From: Mucor racemosus
Lineage: Eukaryota > Mucoromycota > Mucoromycetes > Mucorales > Mucoraceae
Direction of reading: 5' to 3'
DNA: 64,000 nt
NCBI GenBank assembly: GCA_027405735.1
Contig: JAPEHQ010000007.1
Coordinates: forward strand, 1,637,001-1,701,000
Part shown: positions 38,153 to 49,962 of the stretch, one piece after another
Layout of the letters: the number at the start of each line of letters is the position of its first letter
Numbering within the stretch: the stretch's first letter is position 1
Made by a program: the position numbers and the translations under genes
The notes under the pieces: generated by a model
The model's database searches: none
What the model saw: only the letters and a program-made list of their open reading frames with translations
What the model was told of the DNA's origin: nothing

Positions 38153-39851
38153 CTAATCTCTCCCAGTCTGATCATACAGGCTGCGCTTTTTTGCTATATA
38201 AAAGAGGTTGAAAATTAGGTATTGGCATTACACAAGAATATTAAAAATTTACCATCTCGTAATACACTGTATGCTGATGAAATCGTTTGGAATTTAACCT
38301 TGGCTGCTTTCTTTTCTTCAGCATCTGTAAATCGATCCGGATGGAATTTCATAGCAAGTCTAATGAATTTTTGTTTAATTGGAATGGACAGTTAATGTAT
38401 AAAAATCATAATTACCCTCTAAATGCACTTTGAATATCTGATTGTGTTGCTGATGTCGAAACACCTAAAGCTTTATAATAACCTTTTGGATCGCTTCCTC
38501 CACCACGACTTTTGTTAGATGATGTATTATACCAAGAAGATTGTTTTTCTTCTCGCCATGTACGTCGTCTTTCTTGGTCTTCAAATGCTGCATAACCTCT
38601 AACCCAATCATTATCCCAAGATTCTGAATCTTGTGCCATTGATTTAATTTCTTGATTTCTTATAATATCCCGAACATACAAAGATAATATAGGATAGTAC
38701 ATGGCTAAAAATGATGTAGCAATCGTAGGTAATACAATTCCCAACTATAAATAGGAATTGAGTGCTTTAATAGTTGATTAAAAATTATAGATTTCTTACC
38801 CAAAATGAGCCACTTGCTCCTCCATATCCAATACCACCTGTCAAAGTCATTGCTGTAGCCATTCCGAGAGCGGATACTGCAGCTACTCTTTCCCAATTAT
38901 AAACTTTGGTACCTCCAACGGTTAAATCGTAACCGTTGATGAATGTTCTCAACCTTCTACCAAGATAGTTGACCGAAAATATAAATGTCGGATAATACAC
39001 AGGTGATACACGCACATTTTCAAGTTGAATATTGATCTTTAATAGTCTAGTTTCATCCATTCCATATAATTTTCTCAAAAAATCATCTGCAAGTGTCTCC
39101 TCTGAATCCTGAATATAATTTTTTGCAAATCGCAAAGCTGTGGTAGGGTAAATCATGAATGGATCTACTTTTCTAGCGACATCCTTATCATTTGTATCCA
39201 ATAATGATGGTGTAAATGGTACAGCATTCTCTAAAGCAGGTCCTGTTGTAATATGATCTACTAATCCACGTCTATATCTATGTGATGCATATATCTGCAA
39301 TCCTGGATGTGCTAATGGCACGTAATCTCTTGTAAAGCTATGTTTCTCAGGCACCCATGCCCAATCTGTTTCCCACATTGATTCATTTCGCTTGGTAGCA
39401 GGATTATATCTTGTTCTCATGACTCTTCTACCCTATATTATTCAACCTGATATTAGATTTGATCAAATGTTGATTCTCAGAATGTATTTTTTACCACTTG
39501 TGCTTGCTCAATAGTAGCATGAACGGTCGCTGATACAACCCAGAAAGGAAGAAACGCTTGTTCTGGTGGAGATGTTTTCGATAAACGTGCGGAAAAAAAA
39601 CCTTTTCCATGATAATCTTCAAATGTCTAATATAGAACTGCATGTCAGTATTTAGTATGCATGATTTTCTCGGGAATCATTACTTTTTCAGCTGCCTTTA
39701 TATGTTGCGCGAACGGTATAGCTTTCAATTTCTCGTTTGATGGTCCCTTACCATTTTTCGAACTTGTATAGCGAATTACTGGTTTAAAAAGTAAATTTAC
39801 TGTCTTTGTTTGTCTCGGGAGAGATCCAAGTGAGTGAGCCAAGTATAGCAT
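38153..39851 (-). CDS. J-domain membrane protein with mitochondrial-type leader
   Basis: 469 aa, exons 39851-39684, 39626-39495, 39432-38800, 38744-38416, 38359-38253, 38193-38153. The N-terminus MLYLAHSLGSLPRQTKTVN is rich in Arg/Lys and lacks acidic residues, typical of a mitochondrial presequence. The middle has two hydrophobic stretches (VAAVSALGMATAMTLTGGIG and VLPTIATSFLAMYYPILSLYV). The C-terminal 70 residues are a J domain: DPKGYYKALGVSTSATQSDIQ, AFRGLAMKFHPDRF with the HPD motif, AAKVKFQTISSAYSVLRDAKKRSLYDQ. So it is probably a co-chaperone recruiting Hsp70 at a mitochondrial membrane. I do not recognise the N-terminal 350 residues. The start is the first Met of the basic leader; an upstream exon cannot be excluded. 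Confidence 0.8.
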
Positions 39852-40368
39852 GAAATTCAATATACTGAAAAAGAAATTTCCTGTTACATACCTTTGCAGG
39901 TTTATGTTCATGTACAACAAACAATGTGACCTCTTTTAGATTCCCCACATTTATTGATTATGAATAATAGAAAGCATTTAGTAATTATTCAAGATTTGTA
40001 TCTATTGCAGCTTGATAAATGAAGTATGTACCACTTGCAGCAGGTTTATTCATCTTGCAAATATCTATAATTTATAATTTAAGCTTCTCTGAAGAAAAGG
40101 AAGTAGGCGAGATCTGAGTTTGTACATTTTAATGGTGAGTTTATGGATATCCTACTAAATCCAAGCTCAAAAAAGAGATGGATGGCTTGTTTTAGCAAAA
40201 TAAAAAATGTAAAACAATACATTATATAGTTATTAGTAATATTAAAGCTTTAAATATAATTTATCTTATTTATACACGTTGTAAAAAAACTCTTTAAAGA
40301 TGACCACAATGGTTCGGAGATTGAATGTTAAACGCACTTTCGCGATAAAAGATAATACAATATGTGTG
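39852..40368. other. Intergenic, nothing recognised
   Basis: Upstream of the J-domain gene up to the TA-flanked element at 40371. No gene supported. Confidence 0.45.
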
Positions 40369-40370
40369 TA

Positions 40371-41500
40371 CAGTCAAACCTATGGAATTTGGCCTTTTCT
40401 CAAAAATAAATGGCGAAAAGTCAAAAATAAATGTCATAAGCTTAAAATTGTTTTTGTCCCTCTCTCTTCCTAACAAAAATATAACAGACGATATTGGAGT
40501 GGTTTATGAAATAGAAGGGTTCTGATCTGGATTTTGCAAAAAAAAAAAAAAAAATTTGAATTTTCATTGATGAAGCCGGGTTTCATATTAATATGAGAAA
40601 TAATTAGGCTAGGTCAAAAAGTGGCAGCTCTACTATAGTAAAATAACCAAAAAATAGAGCGCAATCTCATACCATTATCGGCGATATTCATTCATCTAGC
40701 TCAGATGCGCGATAAACTTTGATAATATATCCGACCAGTATGGCGACTTTCAATGCTTATCGATCTGGACACTCTTCCTGAACCACAATCTGTTGGGATG
40801 GAAGAAGTAATAGAAAGTCTTGCTGAAGACTTTAAAAAAGGCTATCATCATCAAACCTAAAAAATATAATAAGTACGGGCAAAACGAGCACTTTAATCGA
40901 GTAATTTAAGAAAATGGGCTAGCAGTGCTAAAAGTAGCAGAACAGTATGGTATACCTCGCAGCTCTGCTTATTTTCGTAGTACATATAGCAGCATTTTGC
41001 TTTAATACTAAGCGCCTCTACAAAATCAGTATCATAGCACTCTTTTACAACAAAAAAATACTTTAATTGACTGATATTGGTCAATGAAACTAGATAGCTT
41101 CGACCTCAAAAGGGATATTAACATCTAGATGTTTAAGTTGGCTAGAAATACTTGTAGTTAATTGTTTACCTTTGTATTAGTAAGATAATGTTCAAAGAAG
41201 TGTCTTGCAGTAATTACGCTACTTTTATAGTGTCAAACATGTATCCATCAGATCACTAACTATAATTTCACTAGGGACACAGTCATAAGGTCCGTTACCA
41301 ACAACAAACTAAGGTTAGATGTTGGATTCCCACATTATTACAAGCAACCTCATCTTCTACCAAGTACAAAAAAAAAAAAGAGAAATTGAATAAATTTTTA
41401 ATCCTGGAGTAAAAATAAACGATTTTTTCAGTGGCATAGACAAATATGATTTAAAACTCCGAAAGCCACAGAATTGCGCCAAATTCCATAGGTTTGACTG
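40371..41500 (+). mobile_element. Degenerate TA-flanked DNA transposon with 23-bp TIRs
   Basis: Perfect 23-bp inverted ends beginning CAGTCAAACCTATGGAATTT (40371-40393 and complement 41478-41500) with TA on both sides (40369-40370, 41501-41502), 1130 bp. The interior has scattered coding remnants in different plus-strand frames, including an HTH-like stretch LAVLKVAEQYGIPRSSAYF near 40920-40975 interrupted by stops. I infer a decayed Tc1/mariner-superfamily element; the exact family is not established. Confidence 0.85.
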
Positions 41501-41502
41501 TA

Positions 41503-42483
41503 TCATTTACGTTTACTGAACCAAATATAATGCAAAATTACCCAATAAGACCTTTTCTTATAATGCCAGTGATCCTGGGTATATCAAAATTTCAAAAGTA
41601 TTCATTTATTCATATTTTTACAGACATATCTCGTATTGAAATTACAGAACTATTCTATTGCATACGTTTTTTTCCCATCAAGGTAGTTGTATAACCACAA
41701 TGTGAATTTTGGAGTATTTTCACCTGGCGATCTTTTCAAGAAACTATTAGGTTTCGCTTATCATGGCAATTAAATGAGGACGCTAATTTTTTAGGCGGAA
41801 TAAATATACAGACATTTATTAATATTTTGTACGATTATTATAAAAACAGCAACATATATCGTTTTGAAGATGCATTACCTTCCACAGAAATCGTTCAAAA
41901 ATAGATATCCAAGAGTTCTGGACGAGAGGAACAGTAACATAATTAATCATTACAGATTAAAATAAGACTAACTTAAAATGTACATTGGGGGGAGTGGGGC
42001 AGAGAGAATACAACACGACAAGAAGGCAAAAAAAGGTTGTTTTTGTACACACATGACTGTATACAATATTGAACATTTTTAACTTTAATGCAAAAAATAA
42101 AGGTTGTACATTTTCCCAGCTATCTACATGAAATTGTAATCTTTTTAGTGACTTTTTGGTAATAGGTATTAGTATTTAGATTATTAAAATTCCTAGTAGC
42201 TTTTTGATTATTTGACAACATTCGGATTCTATTCTGACATCATTTGACTAAAGATCGGTGCCCCTTTTTTTTACATGATTTTAATTGAGCTTGTTCTAAA
42301 ACTAGCAACATAAGTATTACGGGATTTTATAATGATGTTATGCATAAGTAACTTGATTTGGTTATAAGGTTTGCAAGTGGGGAAAGAATTGTCCAATAGG
42401 ACAAAACCGAACTTTATTTTAGTGCAAAATGTGTGAACTTTTTCCAAACCAAACGCAGTTACACAGGAGATGTATGAAAAATG
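41503..42483. other. Intergenic, ALDH upstream region
   Basis: AT-rich with no supported gene; a GGGGGGAGTGGGGC stretch at about 41987-42000 is the only compositional oddity. Confidence 0.45.
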
Positions 42484-42494
42484 TATAAATAAAG
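42484..42494 (+). promoter_or_regulatory. TATA box of the aldehyde dehydrogenase gene
   Basis: TATAAATAAAG about 70 bp upstream of the ATG at 42555. A consensus TATA element fits the strongly biased codon use of a highly expressed gene. Confidence 0.6.
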
Positions 42495-42554
42495 CCTTTT
42501 AGATTTTGAATTCATGGATTCTCTCTTTTTATACTAAATAAATTTTATTCAAAA

Positions 42555-44229
42555 ATGTCTTCTCTCATCGTAAACCACACTACATCTAAGGGTTATGAAC
42601 TCAAGCGTAAGTTTTTTAGTTTCATCTTGATCTTAACTTGGCATGAAAGTAACACGTAAATCCATTTATAGTCCAAACTGGTCTTTTCATTAATAATGAA
42701 TTCGTAAAGGGTTCTGATACAATTGAAACTATCAACCCTGCTACTGGTAAGGTAATTGCTAACGTTCAAGCTGGTAAGTCGTGTTATATATCATTTCCAA
42801 TACGAAAATGATCTAATGAATTTTTTTAGCTGATAAGAAGGATGTTGATGCCGCTGTTCAAGCTGCTTCTGATGCTTTCCATGGTCCTTGGGGTAAAAAG
42901 TCCCCTCTTGAACGCGCTACTCTCATGTTCAAGCTTGCTGACCTCATTGATCGTGATAATGAAGAACTCTCTCAAATTGAAACCCTTGATAACGGTAAAG
43001 GTATCACTTTCTCACGTCTCTTTGATGCCAAACAAATCGCCGTTTCTCTTCGTTATTTCGCTGGTTATGCTGATAAGGTTCATGGTAAGGTTATCGACAC
43101 TGAAGGTGCTCTCTCTTATACTCGTCATGAAGCCATTGGTGTTTGTGGTGCAATTATTCCTTGGAATTTCCCTTTGATGATGCTCGGTTGGAAGCTTGGT
43201 CCTGCTCTTGCCACTGGTAACACTGTTATTGTCAAGACTTCTGAAATGACTCCTCTTTCTGCCTTGAAGGTTTGTGAGCTCGTCGTTGAAGCTGGTTTCC
43301 CTCCTGGTGTTATTAACATTATCACTGGTTATGGTGCTGTTGCTGGTGATGCTTTGGCTCGCCACATGAATGTCTCTAAGATTGCTTTCACTGGTAGTAC
43401 TGGTGTTGGTCGTCTTATCATGAAGGCTGCTGCAGAAAGTAATCTCAAAAAGGTTACTCTTGAATTAGGTGGTAAATCTCCCAATATTATCTTTGAAGAT
43501 GCTGATTTAGATCAAGCTGTTCGTTGGGCTCATAAGGGTATTTTCTTTAACCATGGTCAATGTTGTTGCGCTGGTAGCCGTATCTACGTCCAAGAAAGTA
43601 TTCATGACAAATTCCTCGAAAAATTCAAGGAATACACCAGCCAAACCAAGTTGGGTAATCCTCATGATGATGATACCTTCCAAGGCCCTCAAGTTTCTCA
43701 AACACAATTCGATCGTATTATGGGTTATATCGAATCTGGTAAGGAAGAAGGTGCTACATGTTACATGGGTGGTAAGCGTTGGGGTGATGAAGGTTACTTT
43801 ATCGAACCCACTGTCTTCACTGATGTTAAGGAAGACATGACCATTGTCCGTGAAGAAATCTTTGGTCCCGTTGTTACTGTTTCAAAGTTTAACAACGTTG
43901 ACGATGTTGTTAAAATGGCTCTTGATACTGAATATGGTCTTGCTGCTGCTGTCTTTACAAAGGATACTGCTCGTGCTATTGATGTTTCTAACCGTCTTCA
44001 AGCTGGTACTGTCTGGGTTAATTGTTACAATGAATTGGATTACAATACTCCATTCGGTGGTTTCCGTCAAAGTGGTATTGGCCGTGAGAATGGTGAATAT
44101 GCATTGGACAACTACATTCAGGTATGTTTATAAAAATGCAATGCATGTTTGCGTGAGAAAGTTATTGATTATGTTGTTATATTATTATAGGTCAAGACTG
44201 TCAAGATCAATGTTAGTCGTAAGCCATAA
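42555..44229 (+). CDS. Aldehyde dehydrogenase, NAD(P)+-dependent
   Basis: 494 aa, exons 42555-42606, 42672-42773, 42830-44121, 44191-44229; normal length for class 1/2 ALDH. Oxidises aldehydes to carboxylic acids. Visible motifs: IPWNFPLMM, the nucleotide-binding FTGSTGVGR, general-base Glu263 in TLELGGKSP, catalytic Cys297 in NHGQCCCAGSR (34 residues apart, as in human ALDH2), EEIFGPV, and PFGGFRQSGIGRENG. No targeting leader is obvious, so cytosolic localisation is likely. Codon use is strongly biased (GGT, GCT, CTC, GTT), unlike its neighbours, suggesting high expression. A roughly 38-nt A-run follows at 44302-44340. Confidence 0.97.
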
Positions 44230-44300
44230 ATCTTTATTCCCCAATTCTTTTTTTTTTTCCCAGTATTTATGCTTTCCCTATATGAATGAAAATTTCACAC

Positions 44301-44343
<43 letters not shown>

Positions 44344-46726
44344 TGTTCTCACACTTTTTTTTCTCCTTATCCACCTATACATGTAATTAAAAATAAAATA
44401 TGATCATATTGTACAAATCTATATAATACAAATCTAAATATTATCGTTTTAACTTATTAATTGAATTTGTGGTCCCCAACAAATCAATGAATCCGCGGTC
44501 GCTCTCAATCTTCAGGTACAGGCATCTACTTTTATTTCCTGCACAAGGTTTTCAATTAATTAGAATTGGAAGAATTGGGGGTTCCTTGTACCACTCAACG
44601 CCCACATATATAAAACAACATTTGGCGCTTCTGACTATCAAATCAGATGTTGCGTACAATTGCTGAATTGATTTGTAAGAATATAAAGGAAAAGACCGCT
44701 TTTGTGACATTTTAAAATGAAAATTTTTCAATTTTGGATGAGAAAAAAAGTATAAAAGGAGAGCAAAAGTAAGCAATCTAATTTTTTCTTTAGTGACCGT
44801 ACTCTACAGGATCTGTATGCAGTATGTTTCAATTCTACGTTTTCTAAACTAGATACAATCCCAAAGCTAGTCGATGATTTTCAGTAGACCTTCTTTTGAG
44901 TGAAGTGTGCCAATCATTGCTCTCTGAGCAGTTTTTGTCAGTTGATGATCTCGCCTGTCTTTATTCCAAGGACACGGCAAGGAAGGAGCTACAAGTCTGA
45001 TAGCTTATTACATTTTTTATATCAAATTTAAATGAAAAAACTAAAAAAGAATACTGCGATTTACCAGTTTTTCTCTTTTCAGCCAATAAATCTTGGTTTT
45101 TAAAGAGTTTTTTTTCAACCAAGTTTTTATTTACTTTTATCTTTCTCTAGATAAATTCGATGTCTACCATGCCCAGTTGAACGTTGTATTTTTGTTATTG
45201 TAATTCATACCTATTTAACCGCCCAAACAATCAAAGGAAACATTTGTAAACTGAATTTGCACAGTAGTCGGAGTTTCAGAATTCTTTCGTTCCTCCTTTA
45301 AACAACACCAACAAATCGATAGATTCATGTCTCAATTGCTATTATATCGCTTCTAACTTTGTAAATACTATGTGTATGAATGCGTATTTATCATATAGAC
45401 AAAGATAAACGTAAAGTTTACTTGGTCAATTGGAATAAAAATTGAAATATTGCTTGCAATTCGAATTATACCGCAGTTTTTCAAAAGTCATTGAATCAAC
45501 AAAATCATTCTAGTACCACATCTTTTTAATCGAATAAAGATACAATAATATGCTTTCACTATAGATACACAATTGCAAACCGCCAAATCAAATGTTAACT
45601 AGTACCATTTCGAGAAAAGCGCCTTCAAGTTGCTCAATTACTTGAAAAATCGAAATTTCAATCGCTCATATCTTTGGAAGCAAGCTTTTTTAAAGCTTCA
45701 AAATGCACACAATCATCTTCTACGACCTAAAATTAGGATATGGGATACTTTTCAGCAATTTTCGAGACAAAAAATGAACATCCAATTTTGCCCTTGCTAC
45801 CATAGGGGAAAAATCGTGATTTGAATAAAATCAATTTTTGACCACAAAAACACGATTTTTTACTATGGTGTTTATATGCTCAAAATGATTTTAAAGACTC
45901 GTGCGTATATATAAAAGCATTAGATTATGGATTTAATATACATAATTTCGACATTTCCTCCAAAAACCGTTTTTTGGTTTTTCCAAGATTCCTCTTTCGA
46001 AAGTGGTTGAATCTTTTCCAAAGTAGCTTCATTGGATTTTCAGCTAAAATTTACGTGTATGAGCTTAGAAGTGCAAGTGCTATAAATATAATAAAATGTT
46101 TTGCAAAAGCCGCGAGAAATTTTGAGATGTTGAAATTGAATGAAAAACTCTCATCTGGAAAATAACGGATTTCAATGTCCGTATGCGACTTTTGTATCAT
46201 GGTAGCTAATGTTTAAAGAATTTTTATAGGAAATCTGTAGAAGCAAAAGTGTAGTGGATTGGTATTAATTTGTTTTCCTGGCCTGAGAGATTCAGGCTTA
46301 ATTTTTTTAATTCATAAATACTTTGATATTTCGTCTTGTATAGTATCCCAAACTTTGTTTATTGTGAAATCAGATTATGATTTGGTATAAAGACAAGATA
46401 TTTAACATGTTTAAACATAACAATGTTACAGTTAACAACAAAATTATATCCATCCAACAAAGGCACTCCCATTTTGGTAATGAGATCAGTTGAAATATCA
46501 GTTCTACACATGTACGAAAGTTCGAAACTATACAGTTGATGTTCACCACCCTTTTCTATACCCGAGAAATTTTTTATACATTTTCCCTAAAAAAAAAATA
46601 AATTTCTTTTTACTAAGCCACGAACTCATTTAACCAATCAATAGTATCAATCGTAAAACTTTTTGAAAGGATTAAGAAGCAAGAAGCCACTTGCAAGTGT
46701 TTAGTTCCTCCTCTTTCTTATTCGCT
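44230..46726. other. Intergenic, nothing recognised
   Basis: About 2.5 kb with no supported gene. It contains the A-run after ALDH (44302-44340). AT-rich sequence at about 45580-46190 resembles the style of the dispersed repeats, but no second copy was found in the window. Confidence 0.45.
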
Positions 46727-46912
46727 ATGCAACTTTTCGTTAAGTCTCTTGCTGGTAACACCCTCGCTCTTGAGGTTGCTCCCTCTACCTCTATTGAGAA
46801 TGTTAAGGCTATGATTGCCGCCCGTGAAGGTACTAGATAAATTTCAACATTTTTTTTAGAGATGAATATTTCGGGCTTGTTTTTTTTTGAGTCGATATTT
46901 GTATAGAAACGA

Positions 46913-46944
<32 letters not shown>

Positions 46945-47493
46945 AGAAACGCGCGACGAAACTATAAAGAAAAAACGAAATATTCATTTCTTTAAGAAAA
47001 AGAGAGCGAATTCGGCTTTCTTATTCATCATGTTGTATACTCAATAATCCACACATTAGGTATTGATGCTGATTTCCAATGTCTCTCTTTCGCCGGTAAG
47101 TCTCTCCAAAACGCTGAGGCTCTTGCCCTTTACGGTGTCCAAGACAACTCTACTCTCCACCTTAACGCTGAACTCCTCGGTGGTGGTAAGAAGAGAAAGA
47201 AGAAGACCTACACTACTCCCAAGAAGATCAAGCACAAGCGTACTAAGGTCAAATTGGCTATCCTCAAGATGTACAAGGTCGATGAGTCTGGTAAGATCAC
47301 CCGTCTTCGTCGTGAGTGCCCTAACGCCACCTGTGGTGCCGGTGTCTTCATGGCCAAGCACAAGGACAGACAATACTGTGGTAAATGTCACTTGACCTAC
47401 GTCTTCCAAAAGGTAAGAAATCAATCAAATGAATTATATTGAGCATTTTTAACCTAATTTTTCTTTACAATAATATAGGACCAAGAGGCTTAA
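46727..47493 (+). CDS. Divergent ubiquitin-like / ribosomal protein eS31 (S27a) fusion
   Basis: 156 aa from exons 46727-46829, 47060-47412, 47479-47493. The C-terminal part is a well-conserved eS31 ([64 protein letters not shown]) with its zinc-finger cysteines, a 40S subunit protein. The N-terminal 76 residues have ubiquitin length and fold-type sequence ([28 protein letters not shown]) but many key ubiquitin residues differ: Ile44 is Ser, Val70 Asn, Lys11 Asn, Lys29 Met, Lys63 Asp, Arg72 Glu, Arg74 Leu; Lys48 and Lys6 remain. The junction reads [12 protein letters not shown]. The 230-nt first intron is the longest coding-region intron read here and carries a TA repeat. Confidence 0.95.
46916..46944. 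repeat. TA dinucleotide microsatellite
   Basis: About 14 TA units inside intron 1 of the eS31 fusion gene. Confidence 0.8.
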
Positions 47494-48019
47494 ATATTGT
47501 AAAATATTTAAAACATTTTGCATATCTGTTAAATAGCCTTTATTCTTAAAAAAAATCAATAAAATTTTTGAATCATAAAAATTACTATCTTTTCCTTTTG
47601 AACAAGGCTCGATTGATTGAATCTGTTACTGATGGCGGAATCAAAAAAAAATTTTGTGATTCTGTCTGTTCAATAATGATATCTCAAGAAATTTCCTTCC
47701 CCAAATTTAACTGTATAGACAATCTGATTTTTGCAATTGTATTCTTCAACATATTGCGTATAGTCTCGTATTTTTTGTTTTCGTTTTGAACTATAAAACT
47801 ATCCCACGCTCCGATTTTGAAAATGGCATATCATTAGTGTGCTAATCCTTGAATTTCGATATTCTGGTCATTGTTTTGAACTGAGATCTCTATTGATTTA
47901 TTCTGTATATCAACATGAATCTTTGTAATAATGTCGTTCTACATAGCTTTGTTTAAGATTTAGAAGTGTCATCAATCTCAAGTTTATGTCGAAACGTGCG
48001 ACATTTTATTCAAATTACA
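47494..48019. other. Intergenic between eS31 fusion and STI1
   Basis: No gene seen. An AATAAAATTT poly(A)-signal-like site lies at about 47560, consistent with the 3' end of the preceding gene. Confidence 0.5.
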
Positions 48020-48034
48020 GGAAATTTCTAGAGA
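48020..48034 (+). promoter_or_regulatory. Heat-shock-element-like site 1 upstream of STI1
   Basis: Three contiguous 5-bp units GGAAA-TTTCT-AGAGA match nGAAn-nTTCn-nGAGn, about 280 bp upstream of the STI1 start. Sti1/Hop genes are known Hsf1 targets in other eukaryotes. Confidence 0.55.
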
Positions 48035-48175
48035 ATAAAACCTTTTTATTGTACAGCAAAGTTCTCTCTATCGATTACGCATGCACTTTATACTTGATTT
48101 TAAATCAAACTTTCATATCAAACATATCTACTCATAGAATCCTGGAGAAGTTTGTAAGGCCAATCAAGTCACAAT

Positions 48176-48190
48176 CGAGAGTTCCAGAAG
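48176..48190 (+). promoter_or_regulatory. Heat-shock-element-like site 2 upstream of STI1
   Basis: CGAGA-GTTCC-AGAAG matches nGAGn-nTTCn-nGAAn, about 120 bp upstream of the ATG and about 35 bp before the TATA element. Confidence 0.6.
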
Positions 48191-48224
48191 GCTCTTCAAT
48201 GTGAGAAAAAGACAACAAAGAGAT

Positions 48225-48233
48225 TTATATAAA
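48225..48233 (+). promoter_or_regulatory. TATA box of STI1
   Basis: TTATATAAA, about 75 bp upstream of the ATG at 48305 and just downstream of the second heat-shock-like site. Confidence 0.55.
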
Positions 48234-48304
48234 CAAGCTTGGTTCGTGTTTGCGCACTTTTTTCCTTTTTCTTTTCATATCTTTGTAATTTAATCAAATT
48301 AAAC

Positions 48305-49592
48305 ATGTCTGACGATAACAAGCAATTAGCTTTAACCGAGAAAGATCTTGGAAACCAAGCCTACAAGAAGCGCGAGTTTGACGTCGCTCTCGGTCATTAT
48401 GACAAAGCTTACGAACTAGATAATACCAACATTACTTTCTTGACTAACAAGGCTGGTAAGTTGAAGCAAATATCTTTGATTTGGCTTTGGTTTTTAACAG
48501 GCAATTTACTTTTTTTTTTTTAGCTGTTCTTTTCGAACAAGAAAAGTACGAAGAATGTATCAAGGTTTGTGAAGATGCTATTGAACGCGGTCGTGAGTTG
48601 AGATGTGATTATAAATTGATTGCTAGGTAAGATTCTTTCGTATAATAAAAAAATGGACAAAAGAAACTAATGCATACAAAAATAGAGCTCTTCAACGTAT
48701 TGGTAATGCTTATTCCAAGTTGGATAATTTGGATGATGCCATCAAGTATTACGGTAAATCTTTAACTGAACATCGTACACCTGAAACTCTTCAAAAGCTT
48801 CGTGATACCGAAAAGCTCAAGAAGGAACAAGAAAAGGCTGCTTATTACAACCCTGAACTTGCTGACAAGGCACGCGAGGAAGGTAATGCCCTCTTCAAGG
48901 CCGCCAAATGGTAAGTTTTTCTCTTTTTTTCTGTTTTTTTTTTTATTTTTATTTTTAATGCAAAATATTAATATACATTTAAAAAAAGGCCTCAAGCTAT
49001 CGAACAATATACTGAAGCTATTAAGCGTAACGACAAGGATGTTAGACCTTACTCCAACCGTGCTGCTTGTTATTTAAAGTTGATGGCTATTCATGAAGCT
49101 GAAAAGGATGCTGATAAATGTATCGAACTTGATCCCACTTTTGGTAAGTTTTCAGTGATATATATATAAAAAAAAGGATGAATTAAAAAGATACTAATTT
49201 GTTGGTAAAATTGTATAGCTCGTGGTTATATTCGTAAGGCTGCTGCTCAACTTGTCAAGAAGGATTTCCAAGAATCAATTGATACTCTCAGCTTGGCCAA
49301 GGAACATGATAAGGATGGAAAGTGTGCTCGTGAGATTCAACAACAATTAAGTAAGGCATACGCTGCCATGAACCCCATGTCAGGTGCTGGTTCCAGCGAA
49401 ACACAAGAAGAGACCCTCAAGAGAGCTGCTCAAGATCCCGAGGTTCAACGTATTCTCGGTGATCCTGTTATGCAACAAATTCTTCAACAAATGCAGGAAG
49501 ATCCCAAGGCTGCTCAAGAGCATTTAAAGAACCCTACAATTGCTGCCAATGTTCGTAAATTGATGAGCGCTGGTGTCATTCGTATGGGTTAA
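48305..49592 (+). CDS. Sti1/Hop-type Hsp90 co-chaperone lacking TPR1-DP1
   Basis: 335 aa from exons 48305-48455, 48524-48626, 48686-48910, 48989-49143, 49219-49592. The start [20 protein letters not shown] leads straight into TPR2A ([43 protein letters not shown]), then TPR2B ([32 protein letters not shown], [19 protein letters not shown] end), then a DP2 domain ([41 protein letters not shown]). Canonical Sti1 is about 580-590 aa and begins with TPR1, which binds Hsp70, plus DP1; both are absent. An upstream exon is unlikely because a TATA box and heat-shock-like sites lie directly before this ATG. It should still bind Hsp90 through TPR2A. Confidence 0.93.
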
Positions 49593-49962
49593 ATTTAAAT
49601 TGTATTTTTGTTGTATCCGTCCATTTTTCTTATAATTTGTAGCATTTTTTTTCTTTAAAACATTAATAAAATTAACCATTAAATCTCTTTTTTTAAAAAA
49701 ATGTGGCCAATTAGTCCAATTTTGGTAATTTCTGACAACAATTTCATTTTAGTTTTCTTTATTTTATTGACAAAAAAGGGGAAATAGGAAAGGGGGGGTA
49801 TTTACAAATAAATGAATAAGAGAGGAAAAAGTATATGTAGTGGATATATGTAAAATAGAATGTATATGTATGCTTTGTTATTGTATATTGTGGATATTTT
49901 ATCATCAACATCTAAATTTAGGTAAATAAAAAAAAAAGATGGCCTTGTACAACAACTACAAT
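49593..49962. other. Convergent intergenic spacer
   Basis: Between the stop of STI1 and the stop of the unknown minus-strand gene. Contains AATAAAATTAACC at about 49667, a likely poly(A) signal, and a G-run at 49791-49798. Confidence 0.5.

Noticed and set aside
43012..43365. Antisense and alternate-frame open frames over the ALDH gene
   Set aside because: Shadows caused by strong codon bias of the real gene.
45630..46165. Two small plus-strand frames
   Set aside because: No domain or splice context; surrounding sequence looks like decayed repeat DNA.
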